Numbered from the stretch's first letter, positions 46,258-54,708 are shown. The stretch is DNA of 64,000 nucleotides from Lactobacillus kimbladii (GCF_000970755.1 NZ_KQ034007.1:1032980-1096979); one strand, 5' to 3'. Notes: generated by a model from the sequence alone, not told the origin. Translations and numbers: made by a program.

Positions 46258-48054
46258 TTACTGCTTTTCAGCGTTCTCAATTGCTTGGTTGACCGCTTCT
46301 TTAAAAGCAGCACTAGTTGTACTTGCGCCACTGACCGCATCAACCTCTGTAGTTTGTTTTTCAATCATTTCATTAGTTAGAACGGGAATTGCTTTGCCTC
46401 CCAAATAAGGCGTTTCTTTTTCTTGCAGTGTTTCAATTTGAGAAATCTTATCACCTGACATCGTGACGCGTACCACAATTGGGACATCATTAATGCCATT
46501 TTCACTAATTCCGATTCCCTGATTAGGTCCAGCTTCAAAATCAGTTGAAGAAGCATGGGCGTCAGATTTTAGATCAGGGTTTTCTGAAGCACCTGTAACT
46601 ACATCAACTTCAGCCATTTTTCTTTTTGGCCACGCAGCATTTTCTCCGGCAATTTTGCCAGAAATTAACAAATCAGCAATACTGTTTGCACCAACATATT
46701 TGGTAGCAAAAATATCTCCTAATTCACCGGCTTCATATAAATGAGGAATAACATTATTCTCCATGTCCAAAACTTCGCAATTTTCATTACGACGAGCGCC
46801 ACCATGTGTATGCAGAATGTTGTGGCAAATTGGGATAGCATAATATGGACCTGCGCCAAAAGCACGCATTGTTTCAATTTTACGATTTAAAAACATATCG
46901 CGCTTTTTTTCATTGACTAAAAAGTTAAAATCACTGACAGCTTCGGCCAATTTTGGTGCGGCAATCTTATCAGCCAATTCGGCAATACTTTCTGCTTTGA
47001 TTGCGTAGGTAATCAGGCTCTTAATTTGTTCAGCCTTATCGGAATCATCATTAGCTAGTTGCTCAAATTGCCTTTGGTCCATGATGATATGTGGATGATT
47101 TTGATTAGGCTGCATAATCCAGTTGCCGTGGTTATATTTGTAACCATGACGGTCTTCTTCGTCTTCACGGTAATACCGGGTGCCATCATCGCCAGCAACG
47201 AAAATACTCCCATTAAACAAGCTCTTCCAGTTGATCATGTAAGCAAATTTTTCTCTTGGCTGCCCTTCTCTTAAAGAAAAACCATGTGAATCATAGTTAG
47301 ACATGTGCCACAGTCTGGCACCAGCTTCAACTGCCAAATCGATTCCTTTACCTTGATTATACAAAGTACCAATTGGAGCTAAAGAACCTTGACCTAAAAA
47401 TGTTTGCACCATATCTGGGTTATTTTCAAAGCCACCACATGATAGAACTACACCATTTCTGGCAGCTACATTTCTATTTATACCTTGATGTTTTATTTGC
47501 ACACCTAAAATGGTTTTAGTGTTGGGGTCCTGAATTAAATGTTGTGCGGGACTTTCAAACCAAACATCAATTTTATCTAAGCGCTCGTATACCTTTTTAC
47601 GTAATAATTTCCAGAATCCGCCATTATACATACCGGTCGTCATGCTTTGTGAGCGCATAGTATCTGCATGCTTGTATTCTGGATATTCTCCTTTAGGCCT
47701 TCTGCCGGTGTATTGTGCTTCAATGCCAAAATATTTTTGGGAATATTCCTTCATCTTTAAAACATTATTGACAAAAGCATCTAAATCTTTGGGATCATAC
47801 TTAAAAGGATAATAAGTTTGCTTGTAATATTCACGCAGATCACTGAAATTATCGCTCCAAGCAAAAGCACCACCAGCATACCTGGTATTGCCACCTTCAT
47901 GACCTTCGGGAGCTGAATCAATGAGCAGAACGTGCGCTTTGTTATCTGCTGCAAATCTTGCTGCACCAGCACCGGCTCCACCGAATCCGACTACAATTAC
48001 GTCGTAAACGGCGTCCCATTTGAGAGATGAATCATAAATCAAATTTTTCACCAT
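46258..48054 (-). CDS. FAD/FMN flavoprotein reductase of non-fumarate type (2)
   Basis: 598 aa, paralogous to the neighbouring reductase. The FAD domain (VIVVGFGGAGAGAA near 19-32) is followed by a C-terminal FMN_bind domain ending in DAVSGAST (572-579). A second flavinylation-like motif, DVVTGAS (484-490), sits at the domain junction. Fumarate-site residues are replaced: L414 (LHTHGG) and Y453 (KYVGANS). REDEEDRHG (296-304) matches its paralogue. An ApbE-type flavin transferase would be needed but is not in this window. The first gene of the operon, divergent from a LysR regulator. Start taken as ATG 48052-48054; the ribosome binding site is weak. Confidence 0.83.
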   Translation of the reverse strand: MVKNLIYDSSLKWDAVYDVIVVGFGGAGAGAARFAADNKAHVLLIDSAPEGHEGGNTRYAGGAFAWSDNFSDLREYYKQTYYPFKYDPKDLDAFVNNVLKMKEYSQKYFGIEAQYTGRRPKGEYPEYKHADTMRSQSMTTGMYNGGFWKLLRKKVYERLDKIDVWFESPAQHLIQDPNTKTILGVQIKHQGINRNVAARNGVVLSCGGFENNPDMVQTFLGQGSLAPIGTLYNQGKGIDLAVEAGARLWHMSNYDSHGFSLREGQPREKFAYMINWKSLFNGSIFVAGDDGTRYYREDEEDRHGYKYNHGNWIMQPNQNHPHIIMDQRQFEQLANDDSDKAEQIKSLITYAIKAESIAELADKIAAPKLAEAVSDFNFLVNEKKRDMFLNRKIETMRAFGAGPYYAIPICHNILHTHGGARRNENCEVLDMENNVIPHLYEAGELGDIFATKYVGANSIADLLISGKIAGENAAWPKRKMAEVDVVTGASENPDLKSDAHASSTDFEAGPNQGIGISENGINDVPIVVRVTMSGDKISQIETLQEKETPYLGGKAIPVLTNEMIEKQTTEVDAVSGASTTSAAFKEAVNQAIENAEKQ

Positions 48055-48142
48055 CACTTTCTTATAAACTATTCTTAACCTAAATATATCTTGACCAACT
48101 TTTTAAGTCTAATTAAATTTTTAAGAAAAATAATTTAGTTTC

Positions 48143-48203
48143 ATAATACAAAAATCTATTACAGCAACTTGTTGTTGTACATTAAAGTTAAATTTAATAT
48201 AAT
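48143..48203. promoter_or_regulatory. Divergent LysR/reductase control region with dyad operator
   Basis: An 18-bp dyad of the form ACAnCAACnnGTTGnTGT (48161-48178) overlaps the -35 TTGTAC (48175-48180) of the LysR promoter, whose TATAAT is at 48198-48203 with 17-bp spacing. On the minus strand the reductase operon has TATTAT (48143-48148) with a poor -35 inside the dyad. This is the classic LysR layout: autorepression and activation in the opposite direction. Confidence 0.65.
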
Positions 48204-48247
48204 TTAATTAGATATATTTATAAATTTTATTTATTTAGGAAGTACCC

Positions 48248-49141
48248 ATGAATGAAAAAGACTTATTATATTTTTGTAAATTAGTTGAAACAGGAAACTA
48301 TACCACTACGGCCGCATTTTTTGACGTTACCCAGCCCACCATTTCCATGGCAGTGAAGCGGCTGGCAGATAAGTTCGATGATCCACTAATAGTGCAAAAA
48401 AATCGTAAAAGTAAAATAACTTTGACCGATGCTGGCGACTTACTTTATAAAAGAGCAAAAATACTATTGCAAGATATCGCCAGCATTAATTATGATGTGA
48501 TGCATGCCAGTGATAAAAAAATTCGGCTTGCCTTTTCTGGAGAAGCCGGTAGCCTTTACATCGCCGATATTATTCAAAAATTTTATCAAGCAAATATTGC
48601 CAATCTAATTGAATCTAGAATTGAAAGATCGGCTAACGCCTTTTCTGATTTAACCGACGGCACCGTTGATGTAGCAATATATTCGTGGATGGTTCCTATT
48701 AACGATCCCGAATATTTTATTCATAACTTGCAAAGAACCGAACTGGTCATTATTACCAGTACAAGCGATAAGTGGCGGGATGTCCACCAAATTAGTGCAG
48801 CAGACCTGCGCAACCGCAAATTTGTCGCCCGCAAAAGAGGCTATTTAACTAGAGAATGCCTTGAGCAGGAAGCAAAATTGGGCGATTTTACGCCACAAAT
48901 TTCATACACTGCTACTACAATGAGAATGATGATTGAATTAGTTAAACGCAATGTAGGAATTGCTCTTGCTATGGAAAGCAGCTTAAAAGAGGTTTCCGAT
49001 ATACATGTCATTCGATTAAAGCCGGGGCAAAAATTGTGGGCATACATGCAGATAGCAATGAGAAAAAGCTTCATACCTAACAAATATCAGCGCAAAGGGA
49101 TCGAAATACTGCGACATTTTAAACCAGATGAATATCAATAA
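48248..49141 (+). CDS. LysR-family transcriptional regulator
   Basis: A 297-aa regulator with an N-terminal HTH (about 15-45, NYTTTAAFFDVTQPTISMAVKRL) and a C-terminal periplasmic-binding-like effector domain (about 90-290). It is transcribed divergently from the two-flavoprotein/DASS operon with a shared 190-bp intergenic region containing a dyad operator, so it almost certainly controls that operon. The ligand is unknown; it is probably the reductase substrate. It ends at a shared bidirectional terminator with glpF. Confidence 0.9.
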   Translation: MNEKDLLYFCKLVETGNYTTTAAFFDVTQPTISMAVKRLADKFDDPLIVQKNRKSKITLTDAGDLLYKRAKILLQDIASINYDVMHASDKKIRLAFSGEAGSLYIADIIQKFYQANIANLIESRIERSANAFSDLTDGTVDVAIYSWMVPINDPEYFIHNLQRTELVIITSTSDKWRDVHQISAADLRNRKFVARKRGYLTRECLEQEAKLGDFTPQISYTATTMRMMIELVKRNVGIALAMESSLKEVSDIHVIRLKPGQKLWAYMQIAMRKSFIPNKYQRKGIEILRHFKPDEYQ

Positions 49142-49153
49142 TTTTGGGCAAAC

Positions 49154-49188
49154 AAAAAGACTCACGTCTTGTTAACGTGAGCCTTTTT
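49154..49188. terminator. Bidirectional terminator between the LysR gene and glpF
   Basis: CTCACGT (49161-49167) pairs with ACGTGAG (49175-49181), flanked by A5G and CT5, so both converging transcripts get a T run. Confidence 0.88.
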
Positions 49189-49190
49189 CA

Positions 49191-49910
49191 TTAGACAATT
49201 ACATTGAATAATAATGCTGCAATTACCCCACCTAAAAGTGGTCCAAAGACTGGCACCCAACTATAAGCCCAATCTGAACCGCCTTTATTGGCAATTGGCA
49301 TAAATTGGTGAGCAAGTCTTGGTCCTAAATCACGAGCTGGATTAATAGCGATACCAGTTGGTCCTCCCAAGGACAAACAAATCGCCGTGATCAAAAATCC
49401 TGCTAGTAACGGATTGAGACCCGCTGCTAATTTAGTATTAGTTAATCCGAGCAAACCGAAAACCAAAACAAATGTAGCAATCATTTCTGTAAAGAAATTC
49501 CACGTATAGTTTCTAATGGCTGGTGTAGTTGCAAAAGAACCTAGAATGCCCTCTTTATCAGTAGTTTCTTCCCAGTGAGGAAAATAGGTTAGCCAAACTA
49601 AGATACCACCGATAAAGCCTCCGGCTGTCTGTGCCAGCATATATGGCAAAACTGAAGACCAGGGCAATTTATTTGCAAGAGCCATTCCTAATGATACGGC
49701 TGGATTAAAGTGTCCCGGGCAAAGCCAACTAACACAAAATACACCGAAAGTGACAGCGAAACCCCAACCAAAAGAAATAACGATCCAGCCGCTACCTTTT
49801 GCTTTTGACTTGTTCAAATTGACACCAGCACAAACGCCATCTCCAAGCAATACTAAGATGATAGTTCCGATGAACTCTCCCACTACTTGCATTGTTAAGC
49901 TATTATTCAT
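49191..49910 (-). CDS. glpF: Glycerol uptake facilitator (aquaglyceroporin)
   Basis: A MIP-family channel of 239 aa with six membrane spans. The NPA boxes are HFNPAVSLG (near 68) and AINPARDLGPR (near 190). The Asp in NPARD is the glycerol-facilitator mark, widening the pore compared with water channels. GWGFAVTFGVFC is typical. It can pass glycerol or dihydroxyacetone. Its product would supply DhaKLM encoded upstream, though glpF has its own promoter. Confidence 0.92.
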   Translation of the reverse strand: MNNSLTMQVVGEFIGTIILVLLGDGVCAGVNLNKSKAKGSGWIVISFGWGFAVTFGVFCVSWLCPGHFNPAVSLGMALANKLPWSSVLPYMLAQTAGGFIGGILVWLTYFPHWEETTDKEGILGSFATTPAIRNYTWNFFTEMIATFVLVFGLLGLTNTKLAAGLNPLLAGFLITAICLSLGGPTGIAINPARDLGPRLAHQFMPIANKGGSDWAYSWVPVFGPLLGGVIAALLFNVIV

Positions 49911-50214
49911 TTTTTAAATCTCCTACTTCGATTATTAGGTTAATAAACCTAAAATAATGTCTAGTAGCAAATTACTCCCAAACAAAATATATTATAAAAT
50001 CTAGCGTGTGTAAACCCTTTCTTTAAACAAAATGTTGAGTGGAATCTTTTTTAAATAATTGTTATTTAATATTCTTGCTTTTATGAAGTTTGTATTCTAT
50101 TTCTTAATAATTTTTGTTATAATTTTACATTTGTTATTTTTATTGAAAGAGTTAACTTTGAAATTTGATATGCCCCAAAATTAGGACAAAGCAGCAGATT
50201 ATATCTTTTTAAAC
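49911..50214. other. Gap between glpF and dhaM, with glpF promoter
   Basis: A stretch of about 300 bases without a gene. It holds a likely glpF promoter on the minus strand: TTTACA (50009-50014), 17 bp, TATATT (49986-49991). The remainder is AT-rich and I see no clear dhaM terminator. Confidence 0.5.
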
Positions 50215-50586
50215 CTATTTTTTTATTTTTAAGCACTCAAGTTGCTTTTCTATTTCAGTTAAATTAACTCCAGCTTCAATCAGAGTAGCTGCTGTATACG
50301 CTCCCTCGATAAAGGCCACATCATATAAGTGGATTTTTTTTGAAGTCATTTCAGTAGCTAATTCAATATTCATTTTGGCACTGCCTAAATCATAAAAAGC
50401 CAAAATTTCATCAGCTTTATTGTCCGAAAAGGCCTGCAAAACTTTATCCATACTGGTACCTATATCTTCTTCATTTGTTCCGCCAGCAGTTGTGATTGAC
50501 ACATCTTTTGCAACTTGATCTAAAAGTTTAGTTAATCCTGTAGTTATTGCGGAAACATGTGATACTAAAGTGATACCTAAACTCAT
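50215..50586 (-). CDS. dhaM: Dihydroxyacetone kinase phosphotransfer subunit DhaM
   Basis: A single EIIA-mannose-type domain of 123 aa that accepts phosphate from HPr and re-phosphorylates ADP on DhaL. The phosphorylated residue is H10 in LVSHVSAI, and GGTNEEDIGTS lies near 35. Unlike the E. coli protein, it has no HPr or EI-like domains, as usual in Gram-positives. It overlaps dhaL by four bases. Confidence 0.92.
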   Translation of the reverse strand: MSLGITLVSHVSAITTGLTKLLDQVAKDVSITTAGGTNEEDIGTSMDKVLQAFSDNKADEILAFYDLGSAKMNIELATEMTSKKIHLYDVAFIEGAYTAATLIEAGVNLTEIEKQLECLKIKK

Positions 50587-51167
50587 AGTATGCCTTCAGT
50601 TTCCAGTAAAGCCTCAAAGAGATAGCCGCTAGATTGCGAACCCGGATCAATATGACCCTTTGATCTCTCTCCTAAATATGAAGCACGACCCTTTTTAGCA
50701 ACTAAATCTTTAGTCGCAGCTACAGCAGAGTCAATTTTTTCTCGCGTTAAATTATGTGCTTTTACTTCAGGTACAAGCACTGACCAAACATCAACCATTG
50801 TTTTGTCTCTGGGTTCAGCACCGCCACGTTTCTTAATCCCAGTCAAAGCAGCTTCCAGTAATTCACCTATATCATCACTAGTAGCGCTTTTCTTGGCCAT
50901 TTCTAAAAAAGCAGTGCCATACAGTGGGCCTGAAGCTCCACCAACCGTCGAAATTAAAGTCATAGCAATTTGCTTGAATACGTCAGTAATAGTTTCAGGT
51001 TTAGTAGAAAGTTTTTGACTAACCGCTTTCATACCGCGACTCATATTAAAGCCATGGTCACCATCACCTATAGCTGTATCAAGGTCACTTAAATATTGCT
51101 TATTTTGTTCGATTTTGGCGGAAAAATTATTTATCCAGTCAATTAAATTGTTTACAGTCAATCCCAT
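50583..51167 (-). CDS. dhaL: Dihydroxyacetone kinase subunit DhaL
   Basis: DhaL binds ADP/ATP and transfers phosphate to dihydroxyacetone on DhaK. The Mg-nucleotide site D30/D35/D37 lies in LDTAIGDGDHGFNM. SKGHIDPGSQSSGYLFEAL near the end is characteristic. The start is ATG 51165-51167, with GAAGGG nine bases upstream. A longer reading from 51191 overlaps dhaK and is less likely. Length is 194 aa. Confidence 0.93.
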   Translation of the reverse strand: MGLTVNNLIDWINNFSAKIEQNKQYLSDLDTAIGDGDHGFNMSRGMKAVSQKLSTKPETITDVFKQIAMTLISTVGGASGPLYGTAFLEMAKKSATSDDIGELLEAALTGIKKRGGAEPRDKTMVDVWSVLVPEVKAHNLTREKIDSAVAATKDLVAKKGRASYLGERSKGHIDPGSQSSGYLFEALLETEGIL

Positions 51168-51184
51168 ATTATTCTTCCCTTCTT

Positions 51185-52180
51185 TTACCAAGCAATTGTT
51201 TCAACGGGCTGATTAAGGTACCCGAGCCATTTTTCATCAGCTATTTCAAAAATTGTGAGGGAAATACCGGCCATATCCAATGAGGTCATGTAATTACCAA
51301 CTTTCATGAATGCAGGTTTAACATCAAACTCTGCCAATTTATCAAGCAAGTCATTGCTAAAAATGAATTGTTCCATTAATGGAGTTGCACCCATGCCATT
51401 AACCAATACCGCATATTTCTTGCTGTGATCTAAATGCATCTCATCATTTAATTTGCCTACCAATTCAGACACCAAGTCTTTTGCAGGCTTAATTTTTTCA
51501 CGACGGTAGCCAGGCTCTGAGTGGATACCTACGCCATATTCAATTTCATCATCTTTTAAAACAAAACCAGGTTTGCCTGTTTCGGGATTGGTAGCAGCTG
51601 ATAAGGCTACTGCAATTGTTTTAATATTAGGCAAAACTTTTTTGGCTGCTGCATCAATTTCGTCTAAACTTGCGCCGTTTTGAGCCATGGCGCCAAGTAT
51701 CTTATGCATAAATAAAGTACCGGCTACACCACGTCTACCTTGCGTGAATGTGCTGTTTTCTACAGCAATATCGTCATCGACTACAATTGATTTTACTTTG
51801 ATGTTGTCCATATCAGCCATATCTTTTGCCATATCAAAGTTCATGACGTCTCCTGAATAATTTTTAATTACTAAAAAGACACCTTGACCTTGATCGACTG
51901 CTTTGATGGCTGCGTATATTTGATCAGGTGTTGGGGATGTAAACACTTCCCCGCAAACAGCTGCACTCAACATCCCATTACCTACAAAACCAGCATGAGT
52001 AGGTTCATGGCCAGAGCCTCCCCCACTGACAATGCCTACTTTACCAGTCATCGAGTCTTTATCTGCTCTCATCACAGCTTCAGCATCTTCTATTTTAGTT
52101 ATAAATTGAGGATAAGATCTCACCATACCTTTAACCATTTCTGGTACAACATTAGCAGGATCATTAATAATTTTTTTCAT
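51185..52180 (-). CDS. dhaK: Dihydroxyacetone kinase substrate-binding subunit DhaK
   Basis: DhaK covalently binds dihydroxyacetone as a hemiaminal on a histidine, here H220 in GVGIHSEPGYRR. GGGSGHEPTHAG (53-64) forms the substrate cavity. The 331-aa protein leads a dhaK-dhaL-dhaM operon with a promoter and a cre-like site immediately upstream. AAGGAG lies before the ATG. No glycerol dehydrogenase is encoded in the window. Confidence 0.95.
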   Translation of the reverse strand: MKKIINDPANVVPEMVKGMVRSYPQFITKIEDAEAVMRADKDSMTGKVGIVSGGGSGHEPTHAGFVGNGMLSAAVCGEVFTSPTPDQIYAAIKAVDQGQGVFLVIKNYSGDVMNFDMAKDMADMDNIKVKSIVVDDDIAVENSTFTQGRRGVAGTLFMHKILGAMAQNGASLDEIDAAAKKVLPNIKTIAVALSAATNPETGKPGFVLKDDEIEYGVGIHSEPGYRREKIKPAKDLVSELVGKLNDEMHLDHSKKYAVLVNGMGATPLMEQFIFSNDLLDKLAEFDVKPAFMKVGNYMTSLDMAGISLTIFEIADEKWLGYLNQPVETIAW

Positions 52181-52205
52181 GTAATTAGCTCCTTAAGTAA
52201 ATAAA

Positions 52206-52229
52206 TGTAACGCTTACATAACTATTATA
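52206..52229 (-). promoter_or_regulatory. dhaKLM promoter with downstream cre-like site
   Basis: On the minus strand TATAAT (52224-52229) is followed directly by the near-palindrome TGTAAGCGTTACA (52206-52218), a cre-like site around the transcription start. It matches the site at the sugar-operon promoter at 12 of 13 positions. The -35 is poor. Confidence 0.55.
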
Positions 52230-52292
52230 CCAAGTAACATTTATATAAACCATTTGTGTTTCAATAAATTAAAAATTTCGTCAAAATAAAAA

Positions 52293-52333
52293 ACTTTAGC
52301 TAGCGTCATTAAAATGCAGCTGATAGCTAAAGT
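52293..52333 (-). terminator. Terminator after the nitroreductase gene
   Basis: ACTTTAGCTA (52293-52302) pairs with 52324-52333, followed by T-rich sequence on the minus strand. It separates the nitroreductase from dhaKLM. Confidence 0.75.
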
Positions 52334-52356
52334 CTTTGATTTTTATACTTAAGTTC

Positions 52357-52839
52357 TTATCTTCTTACTACTTTGTATCTATTTGATCTATCATCATTTG
52401 GTTGTTCAGCAGCATGACCGCAGGCAACAATAACACAGGTTTCAAAATTCTGCGGAAGACCTAACTTCTCTTCCAAGTTTTTAGCAGAATTGAGCACGCT
52501 TGCTGCATTCATTAGATAAACCGAACCCAAGTTGAGTTCTGCCGCCTCTACCATTATGTTTTCTGCAGCAACAGATGCGTCTCTTTCACCAAACTCATTG
52601 TTCTTTTTGACATTAATGACAAATAATAAAGGGGCATTATAGCAAGCATTATTTGTAACTTGTTCTATTTGTGATAATAATTTTTCATCCTCAACCACTG
52701 TCATCTGCATCACATCAGTTTGATGCATACCACAAGGAGATGCTTGAAAAGCATTGATCAACTTATCAATATCATTTTGAGCAACTTTTTCTGTCGTATA
52801 TTTTCTGACAGCTACTCTCTTTAAAACAGGATCAGTCAT
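52357..52839 (-). CDS. Nitroreductase-family FMN oxidoreductase
   Basis: A 160-aa nitroreductase-fold protein; FMN-binding elements are KRVAVRKYT at the start, ASPCGMHQTD near 40 and LNLGSVYLMNA near 108. The natural substrate is unknown. The start is ATG 52837-52839, with GGAGG seven bases upstream; the frame from 52863 includes that ribosome binding site. It follows the surface-protein gene closely (32 bases) but with its own ribosome binding site. Confidence 0.85.
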   Translation of the reverse strand: MTDPVLKRVAVRKYTTEKVAQNDIDKLINAFQASPCGMHQTDVMQMTVVEDEKLLSQIEQVTNNACYNAPLLFVINVKKNNEFGERDASVAAENIMVEAAELNLGSVYLMNAASVLNSAKNLEEKLGLPQNFETCVIVACGHAAEQPNDDRSNRYKVVRR

Positions 52840-52871
52840 TTGCATGCCTCCTAAGAAAAACAAAACCGCAA

Positions 52872-53597
52872 TTATTTAATGACTGCTTTACCAGTCTTAT
52901 GAACTAAATCAGACCATTTTAAAAACTGTGTTTCAGATATTCCTACTAGCTTTTTACCTTTGATCTTCTTTGTACTATATACAAAAACTGTTGTACCTTT
53001 TTTAACGTATGAATATTTATTTCCTTTTACCAGAAGCTTGCCTTGGCTATTATAAACTTTAGCATTGCGTTTTACCTTATAGCTGGCAACTTTAAAAAGC
53101 TTTACATTACCTGGCTTTACGTATTCTTTCTTCTTAGTTTTCTTACCATTTAATGATATTTGCAAGTAGCTCTTATTTTTAACTGTGGTAAAACCCGTAA
53201 CTGAAAGAATTGTTCCTTTTTTCAGTTTTTTGTTTTTAATTCTTTTACCCTTACTGTCAAATATATAGGCATTTCTCTTTAATTTGACAGTTTTGCCTAA
53301 ATATTTTATCGCATTATTTGAATTAGTTTTATTTTTCTTGGGCTTTTTGTCTGTATCTGCAGTAGCAGGTTTATTGGTATTGTCAGTTGTATTTGATTGT
53401 CCATTATTGGTTTGACTTTGGTCGTTAGTATTTGTCGTGTTCGAATCTCCCTTTGCAGTATTAGAAGTTGCAGTATTAGTCTGACTTTGATTGGTGGTTG
53501 CTGCAGGAGTATCTGCGGCGAGCACTGGCTTAGTTACACTCAATCCTAAAGTCAAAGATGCGACTCCAGCTACACTTAACAGTAGTTTTTTCTTCAT
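52872..53597 (-). CDS. Secreted SLAP-domain surface protein
   Basis: A 241-aa exported protein. A signal peptide of about 27 residues ends near PVLAADT. A Thr/Asn/Ser/Gln-rich linker follows (about 28-90, probably extended). Two lysine-rich SLAP-type repeats of about 60 residues then follow (about 98-160 and 170-235, each with VKLKRNAYIFDSKGK-like VKRNAKVYNSQGK). Such repeats bind cell-wall polymers in Lactobacillus. There is no catalytic domain, so a purely structural or adhesive role is likely. GAGGTG lies before the ATG. Confidence 0.87.
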   Translation of the reverse strand: MKKKLLLSVAGVASLTLGLSVTKPVLAADTPAATTNQSQTNTATSNTAKGDSNTTNTNDQSQTNNGQSNTTDNTNKPATADTDKKPKKNKTNSNNAIKYLGKTVKLKRNAYIFDSKGKRIKNKKLKKGTILSVTGFTTVKNKSYLQISLNGKKTKKKEYVKPGNVKLFKVASYKVKRNAKVYNSQGKLLVKGNKYSYVKKGTTVFVYSTKKIKGKKLVGISETQFLKWSDLVHKTGKAVIK

Positions 53598-53731
53598 GTT
53601 GACACCTCATTGTTAAAAACTTATTTATATACATTCTACTACTTTGAATAAATAATTTCTTTTACAAAATCAAAACAATTAATTTACGGCTTTGTTTTGT
53701 GATATATCATTTTCATAACTTATATTATGAG

Positions 53732-53758
53732 GTACATAATGTACTTTTGCTTTATACT
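53732..53758 (+). promoter_or_regulatory. Perfect palindrome at the promoter of the GT8 gene
   Basis: GTACATAATGTAC (53732-53744) is a perfect palindrome eight bases upstream of TATACT (53753-53758). It sits where the -35 should be and looks like an operator. Confidence 0.45.
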
Positions 53759-53802
53759 AAGAAATAGTGAAAACATAATAATGTTGTTAAAGGAAGAAAT
53801 CC

Positions 53803-54663
53803 ATGAAAAAGTCGCAAAAAGAACCAATTGAAATACTAGTCACTATTGACCAAAACTATATCAAACCACTCGAAGTTATGATGTATTCTCTTAGGCTTAA
53901 CAATATGACTGAAGAGTTTCATGTCTGGCTAATTTACGATAACATCAACCAGCACGCTCTGAATAAATTAAAAAAATTTGGAGAAAAAATAGGAATTAAA
54001 GTATCCACCTTAACTATGAATAAGAATATTAAATTTCCTGATTCATTACTCAACTTGCATGATTATCCAAAAGAAATGTATTTCAGATTACTTTCAAGTA
54101 AAATTTTGCCGCCTGATTTACATCGAATTATTTATCTTGATCCTGACATATTAGTTATTAACTCAATAGTACCCTTATGGGAACTAGATCTTGAAGGTAA
54201 AATGTTTGCAGCTTCCGTGCATGAAGGTTTAACGGACATTATGAGTTCAATCAATAATATTAGGCTAGGCACATCAACAGGCTACTTTAACTCTGGAATA
54301 ATGTTAATGGACTTAGATCAGATGCGCAAAAAAATAAAAATTACAGAAATTACTCAAGCAATTGAAGAGCATCATGATACTTTGATTTTACCTGATCAAG
54401 ATATCTTAAATTACTTATACGGAGAAGACATTCTAAAAATTCCAGAAACCCGCTGGAACTACGATGCTAGAGCTTTCTCTGTTTACTTAACAAGGAGCAC
54501 AGGTGAAATCAATACCGAGTGGGTCATGAAAAACACCTCAATTTTACATTTTTGTGGTAAACCCAAGCCCTGGCAAAAGGAGAAACATTCCCGGTTCAAA
54601 CCCCTTTACCTTAATTATCTGCAAATGGTCAACCGCTTGTTAAAACAACAAAAATTAAGCTAA
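53803..54663 (+). CDS. Glycosyltransferase family 8
   Basis: A retaining GT8 glycosyltransferase of 286 aa. The metal-binding DPD motif is at 113-115 (IIYLDPDILVIN), STGYFNSGIMLMDL lies near 163-176, and the C-terminal ILHFCGKPKPW carries the conserved His and Gly-Lys. Donor is likely UDP-glucose or UDP-galactose; the acceptor is probably cell-wall or lipid-linked glycan. AAAGGAAG lies before the ATG. It is monocistronic. Confidence 0.88.
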   Translation: MKKSQKEPIEILVTIDQNYIKPLEVMMYSLRLNNMTEEFHVWLIYDNINQHALNKLKKFGEKIGIKVSTLTMNKNIKFPDSLLNLHDYPKEMYFRLLSSKILPPDLHRIIYLDPDILVINSIVPLWELDLEGKMFAASVHEGLTDIMSSINNIRLGTSTGYFNSGIMLMDLDQMRKKIKITEITQAIEEHHDTLILPDQDILNYLYGEDILKIPETRWNYDARAFSVYLTRSTGEINTEWVMKNTSILHFCGKPKPWQKEKHSRFKPLYLNYLQMVNRLLKQQKLS

Positions 54664-54680
54664 CATTTAGCTTTTTACTG

Positions 54681-54708
54681 TTGAAGGTTGCTATATGTGT
54701 GCTAAAAT
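54681..54708 (+). promoter_or_regulatory. Promoter of the HU gene
   Basis: TTGAAG (54681-54686), 16 bp, TAAAAT (54703-54708), giving a leader of about 110 bases before the HU start. Confidence 0.55.

Noticed and set aside
44410-48054. Calling both FMN-containing flavoproteins fumarate reductases
   Set aside because: The residues that bind the substrate carboxylate in true fumarate reductases are replaced by Leu and Tyr in both, and the HPT motif is absent.
52872-53597. Lysine-rich C-terminus as a possible nucleic-acid-binding or antimicrobial protein
   Set aside because: It has a clear signal peptide and two SLAP-like repeats, which explain the basic composition as wall binding.
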